DNA of 64,000 bases, taken from positions 1 through 64,000 of the forward strand of contig JAJFHZ010000010.1 of the NCBI GenBank assembly GCA_021775355.1, read 5' to 3'. Position 1 is the first letter of the stretch. Every line of letters begins with the position of its first letter. Source of the DNA: Amylibacter sp. (GTDB lineage Bacteria; Pseudomonadota; Alphaproteobacteria; Rhodobacterales; Rhodobacteraceae). Below the pieces are notes generated by a model that was given only the letters and a program-made list of their open reading frames with translations, had not been told where the DNA came from and ran no database searches. Position numbers and translations under genes: made by a program. Below, one piece after another: positions 46,241-56,213 of this stretch.

Positions 46241-47110
46241 ATGAAATCAAAAACCGTAACCGCACTGATCCCGTTTCTGTTCGTTTGGCTTTGGTCAACA
46301 GGCTTTGTCGGTGCGCGGTTCGGCCTGCCCTATATCGAACCATTCTATATCCTGACATGGCGGTTTGCACTGACCATACCGTGTTTCTTGATCCTGATCG
46401 TGATCTTGCGCAGACGTTGGCTTCGCCCGGATCAGATCGGGGTGCAGATAGCGGTCGGGGCAATTTTGCACGGGCTGTATCTGGGCGGTGTGTTTTACGC
46501 CGTTAGCATCGGCACGCCTGCGGGGATTGCCGCGATTATTGTCGGCATTCAGCCAATCCTGACAGCAGCGATCAACCGTGTGCTGTTCGGACAATCCGTA
46601 TCAACGCGCCAAATGGTGGGGCTTGTGCTGGGGTTTGCGGGATTGTTGGCGGTAATTTTGGGCAGCGCCGAAATAAGCGGTTCCAATGTTGGATTGCTGG
46701 GGCTGGCGGCCTGTATTGTGTCGTTGTTCGGCATCACCGTTGCCACGATCATCCAAAAGCGTTTTGGCGCCGGAACACCGTTAATGGCTGGCACGATGTG
46801 GCAATATGTCGGGTCGTTGGTTGTTGTCGCCATTGCTTCAATGCTGCTTGAAACCCATCAAGTTGATGCGCAGTGGCAACTATATGCTGCCCTTTTCTGG
46901 ATGGTTATCCCGCTATCCACCGCCGCCGTGTTGCTGCTGATGTATATGATCAGTGTCGGCGAAGTGGCCAAAGTCACAAGTTATTTCTATCTGGTACCGC
47001 CCGTGGCTGTTGTGCAAACATGGTGGCTGTTCGGGGAAACGCTGAGTTTGGTTTCACTGGTAGGATGTTTGGTTGTGGTTTTGGGCGTGGCACTTGTGGT
47101 GCGGGATTGA
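46241..47110 (+). CDS. EamA/DMT family transporter
   Basis: A 289-residue inner-membrane protein with ten predicted helices formed by two EamA repeats. The N-terminal PFLFVWLWSTGFVGARFGLPYIEPF is typical of RhaT/YdcZ-like DMT exporters. Possible role is export of amino acids or metabolites; no specific substrate evidence. It diverges from gltX. Confidence 0.87.
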   Translation: MKSKTVTALIPFLFVWLWSTGFVGARFGLPYIEPFYILTWRFALTIPCFLILIVILRRRWLRPDQIGVQIAVGAILHGLYLGGVFYAVSIGTPAGIAAIIVGIQPILTAAINRVLFGQSVSTRQMVGLVLGFAGLLAVILGSAEISGSNVGLLGLAACIVSLFGITVATIIQKRFGAGTPLMAGTMWQYVGSLVVVAIASMLLETHQVDAQWQLYAALFWMVIPLSTAAVLLLMYMISVGEVAKVTSYFYLVPPVAVVQTWWLFGETLSLVSLVGCLVVVLGVALVVRD

Positions 47111-47145
47111 TGACATCCCAATAACACACGTAGCGCCCGAGACTA

Positions 47146-47188
47146 GGGTGGGCGCAGTGCGCCCTCCCGTGGGGAGGGTCGGGCGCGG
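47146..47188. repeat. GC-rich REP-like palindromic element
   Basis: GGGTGGGCGCA (47146-47156) pairs with TGCGCCCTCCC (47158-47168) with one mismatch; the right arm GCGCCCTCCC can instead pair with the following GGGAGGG-TC-GGGCGC (47173-47187). The GC-richness contrasts with the surroundings and lies in the convergent gap between EamA and a small gene, typical of repetitive extragenic palindromes. Only one copy was seen in the window. Confidence 0.5.
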
Positions 47189-47245
47189 CCTTCGTCTATC
47201 GACGGCGGCCATGATGGAGGATAGGTATGTGGCTTCCAGTTTGCT

Positions 47246-47491
47246 TTATTCCAAACCAAAGTTTTTAGGTAATGAAATAACAAAATCTCTATGATCAGGA
47301 TTGTCGTAAGACTTCGACAAATCGTTCAGTAACTTCCGCAACTCAGATAACTCGTTCTTGTTAAGCTGCATTAGTTCAGCACCTGTAGTTTCGAAAATTT
47401 TAATCGCAAAATCTGAATCAATTAGCGTATCATCAGAAAACTCTAGTGCGATCAACTGATCCACAAGACATTGCGTTAATCTAGCTTTCAT
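47246..47491 (-). CDS. Small protein of unknown function
   Basis: An 81-residue acidic, leucine-rich protein without recognised domain, signal or membrane segment. It has mostly helical character (IALEFSDDTLIDSDFAIKIFE, NKNELSELRKLLNDLS). Its ATG lies within the last codons of nadE with an 11-nt overlap, suggesting translational coupling. Not recognised. Confidence 0.55.
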   Translation of the reverse strand: MKARLTQCLVDQLIALEFSDDTLIDSDFAIKIFETTGAELMQLNKNELSELRKLLNDLSKSYDNPDHRDFVISLPKNFGLE

Positions 47492-49139
47492 CCCGCCACC
47501 TGTTCACAATAGGATACCTGCGATCCAGCCAGAACGCTTTCAGGCTAAGCCGTGCCCCCGGGGCCGACTGGAAGCGTTTATATTCCGAGATGTACAGCAG
47601 GTGTTCCACCCTTTTGACATCCTCCCGCGCATAACCAGACGCCACGCATTCAGCCACGCTAGCGTCCTGATCCATCAGCATTTCCAGAATACCATCCAGC
47701 ACTTCATACTCAGGCAGGCTGTCACTATCCTTCTGATCGTCGCGCAGTTCGGCCGTTGGCGGTTTGTCGATGACATTGGGGGGGATCACAACACCGCTCG
47801 GCCCTTTCATCCAGTCGCGGTGGTTCTTGTTCCGCCAGCGGCAGGTTTCAAACACGCGCATTTTATAGACGTCCTTGATCGGGTTATAGCCCCCCGCCAT
47901 ATCGCCGTAGATGGTGGCGTAGCCCACGGCAACTTCGGATTTATTGCCCGTGGTCAGCAGCATTTCACCGAATTTATTGGACATAGCCATCAACAGCAAG
48001 CCGCGCAGGCGGGATTGGATGTTCTCTTCGGTAACATCCGCCTCCAACCCTTCAAACATTGGGGCCAGCGTGTTGGTGATCGCATCGCGGCCCTCAGAAA
48101 TCGGTACGTTGTGGTATTGGCAACCCAGTGCATCCGCAACGGCAACGGCATCATCCAGACTTTCTTGTGACGTATATTCCGACGGCATCATCACGCAACG
48201 CACGTTTTGGGCACCCAGCGCATCAACCGCAATTGTAGCCACAATCGCACTGTCGATCCCGCCTGAAAGCCCCAGCAAAACCTTTTCAAACCCCGTCTTC
48301 GCCATGTAATCACGCAAAGCCGTGACCATAACATGATAATCTTGTTCCCATTCATCTGGAAAATGTGCCTTGGGGCCGTGGATTGCACGCCAACCGTCAT
48401 CCCTTTGGGTGAAATCGACATGTTCTATCGCTTCGTCGAACAGTGGCAGTTGCACGGCCAACTCACCGCCAGGGTTCAAAACGAAAGACCCACCGTCGAA
48501 CACTTGGTCATCCTGCCCGCCGATCAGGTTCAGATAAACCATCGGCAGGCCCGTTTCCACAACGCGGGCAACCATAGTGTTGATACGTTTTTCGAATTTG
48601 CCGCGATAATACGGTGAAGCATTAGGGGACACTAAGATTTCAGCCCCGGTTTCCTCTAACGTTTCGCAAACATCTTCATACCAGGCATCTTCGCAAATCG
48701 GTGTGCCAATGCGCGCGTTACCGATTGTATATGGTCCGCTCATATCGCCACTGCTAAACGTGCGCGGCTCATCGAAAACCTTGTAATTGGGCAGATGATG
48801 CTTGCGGATAACGGTTGCGATTTTGCCGCCCTTCAGAATGGCGTAGCAGTTGTAAACCTTGTCATCCTTGCGCATGGGCAGCCCTATACCGATGGCAGGG
48901 CCGTCTTTGCAATCAGCGGCAAAAGCTTCCAATTTGGCCAATGCATCGGCTGTGAATGCGGGCTTTTGCACCAAATCCTGCGCCTGATAACCCGACAGAA
49001 ACATCTCAGGCAGCACCAGCATATCGGATTTAGCCACTTTCGCCTGATCCCACGCATCCCGCGCCTTGGCCAGATTGCCGTTAAAATCACCCAAGGTCGG
49101 GTTCAATTGTGCCAATGTTAACCTTAATTTCTCGGTCAT
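47481..49139 (-). CDS. nadE: Glutamine-dependent NAD+ synthetase
   Basis: A 552-residue two-domain enzyme converting nicotinate adenine dinucleotide to NAD. The N-terminal nitrilase-type glutaminase has catalytic Glu in LPEMFLSGY, Lys in RKHHLPNY and Cys in TPICEDAWYED. The C-terminal synthetase has the PP-loop LGLSGGIDSAIVA and TGNKSEVAVGYATIYGDMAGGYNPIKDV. ATG 49139 (MTEKLR) is preceded by AGGATG; an in-frame start 30 nt upstream lacks a ribosome site. Family length is about 550. Confidence 0.95.
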   Translation of the reverse strand: MTEKLRLTLAQLNPTLGDFNGNLAKARDAWDQAKVAKSDMLVLPEMFLSGYQAQDLVQKPAFTADALAKLEAFAADCKDGPAIGIGLPMRKDDKVYNCYAILKGGKIATVIRKHHLPNYKVFDEPRTFSSGDMSGPYTIGNARIGTPICEDAWYEDVCETLEETGAEILVSPNASPYYRGKFEKRINTMVARVVETGLPMVYLNLIGGQDDQVFDGGSFVLNPGGELAVQLPLFDEAIEHVDFTQRDDGWRAIHGPKAHFPDEWEQDYHVMVTALRDYMAKTGFEKVLLGLSGGIDSAIVATIAVDALGAQNVRCVMMPSEYTSQESLDDAVAVADALGCQYHNVPISEGRDAITNTLAPMFEGLEADVTEENIQSRLRGLLLMAMSNKFGEMLLTTGNKSEVAVGYATIYGDMAGGYNPIKDVYKMRVFETCRWRNKNHRDWMKGPSGVVIPPNVIDKPPTAELRDDQKDSDSLPEYEVLDGILEMLMDQDASVAECVASGYAREDVKRVEHLLYISEYKRFQSAPGARLSLKAFWLDRRYPIVNRWRDES

Positions 49140-49296
49140 TTCGCATCCTGTAAAACAAACTACCCACAAGCGGGTTTACCCAAGTTTTAACAGATCAGCG
49201 AAACATGGAAAGCGAAAGCTTGTCAGAATGTAAGTCACACCGTAAAGTCCAGTTTGACAACCTGCAAACCCGAAGCCGTAATAAGGAATTTGGCGC

Positions 49297-50700
49297 GTGA
49301 AGATTAATGGACTACTCATTCTAACAACAGCCGTAAACCTTGGGCTTGGCACAATCACCTTTGCACAATCATCACAAGTTTTGACCAAACAATATGATAC
49401 AGGCGGCGTTTATACCGGGACATTCAAGGATGGCCGCCAGCATGGGCAAGGCACATATGTTTTGCCGAATGGATATGAGTATTCAGGTATGTGGTTTGAA
49501 GGGCAAATTCAGGGCGAAGGCACCGCAAGATTTTCAAACGGTTCTTTTTATGAAGGTATGTTTCAGGCAGGCAAGCCCGAAGGTATGGGGAAGATCACAT
49601 TTGCCGATGGCGGGACTTATGTCGGGACATGGAAGAATGGTAAAATAGACGGAACCGGTATGGCGCGTTATGCCAATGGCGAGGTTTATGACGGCCAGTT
49701 CAAAGCGGCCAATCATCATGGTGTCGGCACCCTGATCAACGAAAACGGATATCGCTACGAAGGCGATTGGGTTGACGGCAAGAAAACCGGAAAGGCCAAG
49801 ATCACCTATCCCGATGGCGCAACTTACGAAGGTGATGTTCTTGACGGGAAACGGCACGGATCCGGCCTTGTGACCTTATCCGACAGCTCCACCTACGAAG
49901 GTGACTGGCAACAGGGGCAGATCACCGGGTCCGGCACCTTGGTTCTGGCCAATGGCGACAGCTACACGGGCGATATGCTTAAAGGCCAGAAAAACGGCCA
50001 AGGCAAACTGACCTTTGCCAATGGCAATATTTATACAGGCGGGTTCAGCAAAGGCCAACGTGACGGGGCGGGTACATTGGTACGTCAGGATGGCTACAAA
50101 TTTTCAGGCCATTGGGTTGCCGGAAAATTACAGGGCGAAGGCCAGATCACCTATCCAAACGGGTCACATTATGCGGGTATGGTAAAAGATGACCTGCCAG
50201 ACGGGAAAGGCAAAGTAACTTATGCGGATGGCGGCAGTTACGACGGCGACTGGATCAAGGGGGTTATACAGGGCAAAGGACTGGCAACCTATGCCAATGG
50301 CACGGTTTACGAGGGTGATTTCGATCAAGCCCGCAACCACGGACAGGGCAAAATCGTTTATCCGCAAGGCTTTACATATACAGGCACATGGGTGAACGGC
50401 ATTCGTGAAGGCAAAGGCATTGCCACGTTTGCCGACGGCAGTACCTATGACGGCATGTTCAAAGCGGGCAAACGCCACGGGATCGGCACACATTCGACTA
50501 ATGATGGTTTCGTCTATGAAGGCGCATGGGTTGACGGGCAAATGCACGGGGTTGGCCACGCAATTTATGCCAATGGCGACGATTACGTTGGAAGTTTCAC
50601 GAACGGTTTACGCGAAGGCCGGGGAACCATGACTTTTGCCGATGGTGAAATTCTCGACGGAATGTGGAAAGCCGGCGAAGCGGCCCTTGTGGCTGAATAA
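49297..50700 (+). CDS. Secreted MORN-repeat protein
   Basis: A 467-residue protein made of a signal peptide (about 1-23, cleavage near TFAQ) and about 19 tandem MORN repeats of 23 residues from residue 39 to the end. The consensus is Y-x-G-x-(W/F)-x-x-G-x-x-x-G-x-G-x-x-x-x-x-(N/D)-G; most units are intact and the last begins LDGMWKAG. MORN repeats form extended beta-hairpin ladders that bind lipids or proteins. Function is unknown; the length and regularity suggest recent repeat amplification. The short first ribosome site region is weak. Confidence 0.9.
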   Translation: MKINGLLILTTAVNLGLGTITFAQSSQVLTKQYDTGGVYTGTFKDGRQHGQGTYVLPNGYEYSGMWFEGQIQGEGTARFSNGSFYEGMFQAGKPEGMGKITFADGGTYVGTWKNGKIDGTGMARYANGEVYDGQFKAANHHGVGTLINENGYRYEGDWVDGKKTGKAKITYPDGATYEGDVLDGKRHGSGLVTLSDSSTYEGDWQQGQITGSGTLVLANGDSYTGDMLKGQKNGQGKLTFANGNIYTGGFSKGQRDGAGTLVRQDGYKFSGHWVAGKLQGEGQITYPNGSHYAGMVKDDLPDGKGKVTYADGGSYDGDWIKGVIQGKGLATYANGTVYEGDFDQARNHGQGKIVYPQGFTYTGTWVNGIREGKGIATFADGSTYDGMFKAGKRHGIGTHSTNDGFVYEGAWVDGQMHGVGHAIYANGDDYVGSFTNGLREGRGTMTFADGEILDGMWKAGEAALVAE

Positions 50701-50720
50701 TTGGAATAGCACGTAAAAGT

Positions 50721-50987
50721 ATGGCTAAATCCAAAACAGTAGAACCCGTGCCGAAAAATCGGCTTGAAGGCATGCACACGGGTTCACTAATAAAAAGGTT
50801 AGAGCGACTTCGGGCACTGAACGAAAGTTTTCTAAAGTCTGACTGGACGGATCAGGAAAAGATAGAAAACAGCCACTTGATTTCATTTAAAGATACAAAT
50901 CTTTGGGTCACAGCTTGGGCAGACGTTAAAGAAGTTCTTTCTAGGCGCGAACATATCAAACGTAGTAATAAAAGGACGAAAAGCTAA
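50721..50987 (+). CDS. Small basic protein of unknown function
   Basis: An 88-residue lysine/arginine-rich protein with a central helix (HTGSLIKRLERLRALNESF) and an SDW-TDQEKIEN segment. No signal, membrane segment or recognised domain. It starts 20 bases after the MORN gene. Possibly co-transcribed with it. Support is limited to the intact frame and its position; not recognised. Confidence 0.5.
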   Translation: MAKSKTVEPVPKNRLEGMHTGSLIKRLERLRALNESFLKSDWTDQEKIENSHLISFKDTNLWVTAWADVKEVLSRREHIKRSNKRTKS

Positions 50988-51021
50988 GCTGGCTAAGCGG
51001 CCCCTGTAGCTGAATAAAGCA

Positions 51022-51699
51022 TCACCAAACCGCCTGTTTCCCCGTCCAATTCAGGAAATGCCCTGTGTCACGGGGTGACAAGCTTTCGACAACATCCAAC
51101 AAATCCATCACGGCATCTTTCGGCAAGACGGATGTCTTGTCTTTCAGGTATTTGCGGGTCATGTCGGTTAGCACTGTACCGGGGTGATAGGCAATGCAAA
51201 TTGCTTTCGGGTTCTTATGTCCCAACTCGATCGCCGTGGTGCGCACAATCTGGTTCAACGCGGCTTTTGCGGCCCGATAAGACACCCACCCGCCCAAATA
51301 GTTTTCACCGATGGAACCGACACGCGATGATAACACAACAAAGATTGCACGGCGGGCTTTGGTTAATTTCGGGGCGAAATGCTTTAGCAATAACGCAGGG
51401 CCCAGCGCGTTGGTCCGGAACTGTTTTAACAGATGGTCGGTTGATATGTTCTGAATGGATTTTTCGGGGCGCAAACCGTCCACCTCTAGCGCGCCTGTGG
51501 CGACCACAATCAAATCCAGCCCGCCTTTGATGGTTTTGGCATGATGGCTGACACTATCCTCGTCGGTAATATCCAACCCATCCGTGCGGCGCGACAAGGT
51601 CAAAACCTTGTAGCCACGTGCGACGCATAATGCGGCCAGAGCCGAGCCAATGCCGCCCGATGCCCCGATGATCAGGGCAGTTTTCGGTTTTTTGGTCAT
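51022..51699 (-). CDS. SDR family oxidoreductase
   Basis: A 225-residue short-chain dehydrogenase. Cofactor motif IIGASGGIGSAL near the N-terminus, and catalytic YxxxK in VSYRAAKAALNQ (about residues 142-147) with the preceding Ser in LSSRVGSIG. The short size and the layout resemble CsgA-like SDRs. Substrate unknown. It is divergent from leuA; the 240-bp gap holds the leu leader. Confidence 0.87.
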   Translation of the reverse strand: MTKKPKTALIIGASGGIGSALAALCVARGYKVLTLSRRTDGLDITDEDSVSHHAKTIKGGLDLIVVATGALEVDGLRPEKSIQNISTDHLLKQFRTNALGPALLLKHFAPKLTKARRAIFVVLSSRVGSIGENYLGGWVSYRAAKAALNQIVRTTAIELGHKNPKAICIAYHPGTVLTDMTRKYLKDKTSVLPKDAVMDLLDVVESLSPRDTGHFLNWTGKQAVW

Positions 51700-51772
51700 T
51701 GTGCAAGATTACTCTGCAAACAGTAAGTGTCAAAGCCCTTTTCTTTTTTCCAATTCGTCGTATAAAGCAAGC

Positions 51773-51856
51773 ATGGTAAAAAACGCGCATATAATTTCCG
51801 GAACGGGCTCTTTGGGCCTGACCAGCCGTGCGCTTCTTCTACTTAGCTGCCTCTGA
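51773..51856 (+). CDS. leuL: leuA leader peptide (27 aa)
   Basis: ATG at 51773 to TGA at 51856 encodes 27 residues with seven Leu codons, four of them consecutive (CTT CTT CTA CTT at 51833-51844) and one just before the stop. It lies about 90 bases before leuA and overlaps alternative RNA hairpins. This is the composition expected for a leucine attenuator. No strong ribosome site is seen upstream of the ATG. Confidence 0.75.
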   Translation: MVKNAHIISGTGSLGLTSRALLLLSCL

Positions 51857-51913
51857 GCGTGCCTTTTCTTGGGCGCGGGCGCTCAGGGGGTGACAAACGC
51901 GCCGCAGACTTTT
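51828..51913 (+). promoter_or_regulatory. Leucine attenuator with alternative stems
   Basis: Three mutually exclusive pairings are visible. Stem 1:2 is GTGCGCT (51828-51834) with AGCGTGC (51856-51862), enclosing the Leu codons. Stem 2:3 is TGAGCG (51854-51859) with CGCTCA (51880-51885). Stem 3:4 is GGCGCG (51872-51877) with CGCGCC (51898-51903), followed by a short TTTT at 51910-51913 as terminator. Ribosome stalling at Leu codons would break 1:2, allow 2:3 and prevent 3:4. Confidence 0.65.
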
Positions 51914-51943
51914 AAAGCAAGCTAAGACAAAAGAGATACCGAT

Positions 51944-53497
51944 ATGACTGATAGTTCTACAACAAAACAAGACCGCGTCTTGATTTTCGACACCACGTTG
52001 CGTGACGGCGAACAAAGCCCGGGTGCAACCATGAGCCATAATGAAAAGCTGGAAATCGCCGAGCTGCTGGATGAAATGGGTGTGGACATCATCGAAGCGG
52101 GTTTCCCGATTGCCAGCGAGGGTGATTTTGCCGCTGTCAGTGCGATTGCCGCACAAGCCAAGAACGCGGTAATCTGCGGGTTAAGCCGCGCGATTATCAA
52201 AGATATTGATCGTTGCTGGGAAGCTGTGAAACATGCGGCGCGACCGCGTATTCATACATTCATCGGCACCAGTCCGCAGCACCGTGCCATTCCAGATATG
52301 ACCAAAGACGAGATGATCGTGCGTATTCACGACACGGTCAGCCACGCGCGCAACCTGTGTGACAATGTGCAATGGTCGGCAATGGATGCCACCCGCACGG
52401 AACCCGATTATCTGTGCCGCACAGTAGAAACCGCGATTCTGGCGGGGGCAACGACAATCAATATCCCCGACACTGTGGGCTTTACCGCGCCGCGCGAAAG
52501 CGCCGATCTGATCGAGATGCTGATCAATAATGTTCTGGGTGCCGATGCGGTGACTTTCGCTACCCATTGCCACAATGATCTGGGTATGGCGACGGCAAAC
52601 GCACTTGCAGCTGTTGAAGGGGGTGCGCGGCAAATCGAATGTACGATCAACGGTTTGGGTGAGCGCGCGGGTAACACAGCCCTTGAAGAGGTCGTGATGG
52701 CCTTGCGCGTACGCAATGACATAATGCCGTTTCATACGGATATCGATACCACCAAAATCATGAACATCAGCCGCCGTGTGGCAACGGTTTCGGGCTTTGC
52801 GGTGCAGAACAACAAAGCGATTGTCGGCAAAAACGCCTTTGCCCACGAAAGCGGCATTCATCAGGACGGCATGCTGAAATCGGCTGACACGTTCGAGATT
52901 ATGCGCCCACAGGACATAGGCCTGAAAGAAACCAATCTGGTGATGGGTAAACATTCGGGGCGTGCGGCGTTGCGATCCAAGTTGGCCGATCTGGGCTATG
53001 ACTTGGGTGACAATCAGCTAAAGGACGTGTTCGTGCGGTTCAAGGCTTTGGCCGATCGCAAGAAGGAAGTCTATGATGACGATCTGATCGCATTGGTGTC
53101 CGATGAAGGCACGCATCAGGCCTATGATTATCTGCAAGTAAAGTTCCTGCGGGTGATTTGCGGCACCGAAGCCCCCCAATCTGCAGATCTGACACTGTCC
53201 ATAGACGGGGTAGATCATCAGGTAACAGCCACGGGCGACGGACCTGTGGATGCAGTTTTCAATGCCGTTAAAGCGTTGTTCCCGCATGATGCGCGTTTAG
53301 CCGTATATCAGGTACATGCAGTTACCGAAGGCACTGACGCACAGGCGACCGTGAGCGTGCGCATGGAAGAAAACGGTAAAATCGTAAATGGGCAATCTGC
53401 GGATACCGATACGGTTGTGGCATCCGCCAAGGCTTATGTTAATGCGTTGAACAAGCTGATGGTAAGACGTGAAAAAACGGCGCCCGAGGCAGAATAA
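51944..53497 (+). CDS. leuA: 2-isopropylmalate synthase
   Basis: A 517-residue enzyme committing 2-oxoisovalerate and acetyl-CoA to leucine synthesis. The TIM-barrel catalytic domain begins FDTTLRDGEQSPGATM and carries metal ligands in THCHNDLGMATAN; HESGIHQDGMLK marks the linker. The C-terminal leucine-binding regulatory domain spans about residues 380-500. The length matches the family. Transcription is probably controlled by the leader attenuator and activity by leucine feedback. Confidence 0.95.
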   Translation: MTDSSTTKQDRVLIFDTTLRDGEQSPGATMSHNEKLEIAELLDEMGVDIIEAGFPIASEGDFAAVSAIAAQAKNAVICGLSRAIIKDIDRCWEAVKHAARPRIHTFIGTSPQHRAIPDMTKDEMIVRIHDTVSHARNLCDNVQWSAMDATRTEPDYLCRTVETAILAGATTINIPDTVGFTAPRESADLIEMLINNVLGADAVTFATHCHNDLGMATANALAAVEGGARQIECTINGLGERAGNTALEEVVMALRVRNDIMPFHTDIDTTKIMNISRRVATVSGFAVQNNKAIVGKNAFAHESGIHQDGMLKSADTFEIMRPQDIGLKETNLVMGKHSGRAALRSKLADLGYDLGDNQLKDVFVRFKALADRKKEVYDDDLIALVSDEGTHQAYDYLQVKFLRVICGTEAPQSADLTLSIDGVDHQVTATGDGPVDAVFNAVKALFPHDARLAVYQVHAVTEGTDAQATVSVRMEENGKIVNGQSADTDTVVASAKAYVNALNKLMVRREKTAPEAE

Positions 53498-53508
53498 CCA
53501 TTTATTAA

Positions 53509-53542
53509 AAATCGAACGCCGCCTTTAATCGGCGTTCGATTT
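53509..53542 (+). terminator. leuA terminator hairpin
   Basis: AATCGAACGCCG (53510-53521) and CGGCGTTCGATT (53530-53541) form a perfect 12-bp stem with an 8-nt loop, extendable by one A-T. It is followed by TAGG, so the T-run is short, but it starts only 12 bases after the leuA stop. Confidence 0.75.
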
Positions 53543-53660
53543 AGGTAATTTTAGCGATCTGGGGCGAAACTTCGCCTAAAACTTCGAATAAATGACGATC
53601 TAACCCACGAACCCGTTTATACCCCTTTACGGACAAGCCCTGCCGCACCTATAAGAATAT

Positions 53661-54739
<1,079 letters not shown>

Positions 54740-54775
54740 GACCTAGGTTCAGCTGTGATCCCCAAGGTGTAGGAA

Positions 54776-55681
54776 ATGGCAGGACATAAAGGACAAGATT
54801 ACGACTTTGGGCGATCCATTCGTAGGGTCTTGTTTGGGCTGGCATTTTTTTTCCTGCTCTCTACCTTTTTGTTCTGGCGCATTGATAATCCACGTGCCGA
54901 ACAAATGCGGATATCAATACTGGACAAGGTCATTCCTAACATGGAATGGGCAATGGCCCCGATCACACGTGTTTCACAGATTGTGGAAGATTTTCAATCG
55001 TATGGGCGTATTTATGAGCAAAATCAGGAATTGCGCCGTGAATTGCAACAGATGAAAGCATGGCGCGAAGCAGCCATTCAACTGGAACAGGAAAAAGCCC
55101 GTTTGCTGGATTTGAACAACCTCAGACTGCCACCCAAATTATCCATTATCTCCGGTGTTGTCTTGACCGACAGCGGCAGCCCATTTCGGCAATCGGCCCT
55201 GATCAACCTTGGTAAGCGGGATGGTATTGTCGACGGTTGGGCTGCAATGGATGGATTGGGGCTATTGGGGCGTATATCCGGGGTTGGCGAAAATTCTTCC
55301 CGTGTTGTATTCCTGATCGACAGCAACAGCCGCGTGCCCGTTACCATCAAACCATCAAATCAAAAGGCTATTTTAAGTGGCGACAACACGTTGTTACCCG
55401 TACTGGATTTCATAGAAAACACCGATCTGGTGCAACCGGGGGATCGTATCGTAACCTCAGGCGACGGCGGGGTTTTTCCGCCGGATCTATTAGTGGGACA
55501 AGCGGTTTTAACTTCTGACAATCGTTTCCGCACGCGGCTGTCGGCAGATTATAAACGGTTGGAATTCATGCGGATCGTTCGTCATTCCCCCGGGTTGCCA
55601 ATCACAGACCCTGATCGTTTAGTCGGACCGGCATTGCCATCCGAAACGATAGCATTTCCCGCCACGGATGCGAACAGATGA
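54776..55681 (+). CDS. mreC: Rod shape-determining protein MreC
   Basis: A 301-residue bitopic protein with TM helix at about residues 18-37, a coiled coil (about 70-110, NQELRRELQQMKAWREAAIQLEQEKARLLDL) and the periplasmic beta domains including GVGENSSRVVFLIDSNSRVPV and PGDRIVTSGDGGVFPPDLLVG. It links MreB to PBP2/RodA. Overlaps mreD by 4 nt. Confidence 0.93.
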   Translation: MAGHKGQDYDFGRSIRRVLFGLAFFFLLSTFLFWRIDNPRAEQMRISILDKVIPNMEWAMAPITRVSQIVEDFQSYGRIYEQNQELRRELQQMKAWREAAIQLEQEKARLLDLNNLRLPPKLSIISGVVLTDSGSPFRQSALINLGKRDGIVDGWAAMDGLGLLGRISGVGENSSRVVFLIDSNSRVPVTIKPSNQKAILSGDNTLLPVLDFIENTDLVQPGDRIVTSGDGGVFPPDLLVGQAVLTSDNRFRTRLSADYKRLEFMRIVRHSPGLPITDPDRLVGPALPSETIAFPATDANR

Positions 55682-56208
55682 GCACTACCAAACTTCATCA
55701 TACCTGGCTATTTCAACTGGCATTGATCCTGTTTTCGGCACTGATCATATTTTTTCATTTGATCCCATTTTCGCTTACACCAACCCCGCTTCCCACACCG
55801 GACATTCTATTTTGCGTTATTAGTGCATTGATCATAAGGCGCCCGGAGATTGTGCCATTTTGGATTGTTGGCCTGATCTACTTTGGGTTTGATGTTTTTT
55901 TAATGCGTCCGCTTGGGGCCTGGACCATATGTATTTTAGGTGCGGCAATGGTCTTGCGCAGCAACAGAGATGCATTTCGTGAAAACCCGTTTCTGTTTGA
56001 ATGGCTCTACACCTCTTTGATTTTTTTACTGGCGCTAATTGTGCAGCAAACTTTTTTGGCTGTTTCTTTTGTCCCAACCCCACCTGCCTTAAGTCTGGTG
56101 TGGGAATTTGTTTTTACCGCTGCGGCCTACCCGATCGTCTTATTCGTCATAACTTATATTCTGCGCATCAAAAAACCCGCATTGGGCGCACTTGGTTATA
56201 AGGGGTAG
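55678..56208 (+). CDS. mreD: Rod shape-determining protein MreD
   Basis: A 176-residue inner-membrane protein with about five helices; its place between mreC and mrdA and the PDILFCVISALIIRRPEIVP segment support MreD. Conserved sequence is otherwise low, as usual in this family. ATGA overlap with mreC. Confidence 0.88.
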   Translation: MSTTKLHHTWLFQLALILFSALIIFFHLIPFSLTPTPLPTPDILFCVISALIIRRPEIVPFWIVGLIYFGFDVFLMRPLGAWTICILGAAMVLRSNRDAFRENPFLFEWLYTSLIFLLALIVQQTFLAVSFVPTPPALSLVWEFVFTAAAYPIVLFVITYILRIKKPALGALGYKG

Positions 56209-56213
56209 ATGTT

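Noticed and set aside
49534-50559. Several minus-strand frames under the MORN gene
   Set aside because: They arise because the repeat codons lack antisense stops; repetitive composition mirrors the MORN units.
52181-52954. 257-residue minus-strand frame inside leuA
   Set aside because: His/Arg/Cys-rich antisense frame under a strongly conserved gene; no start signal.
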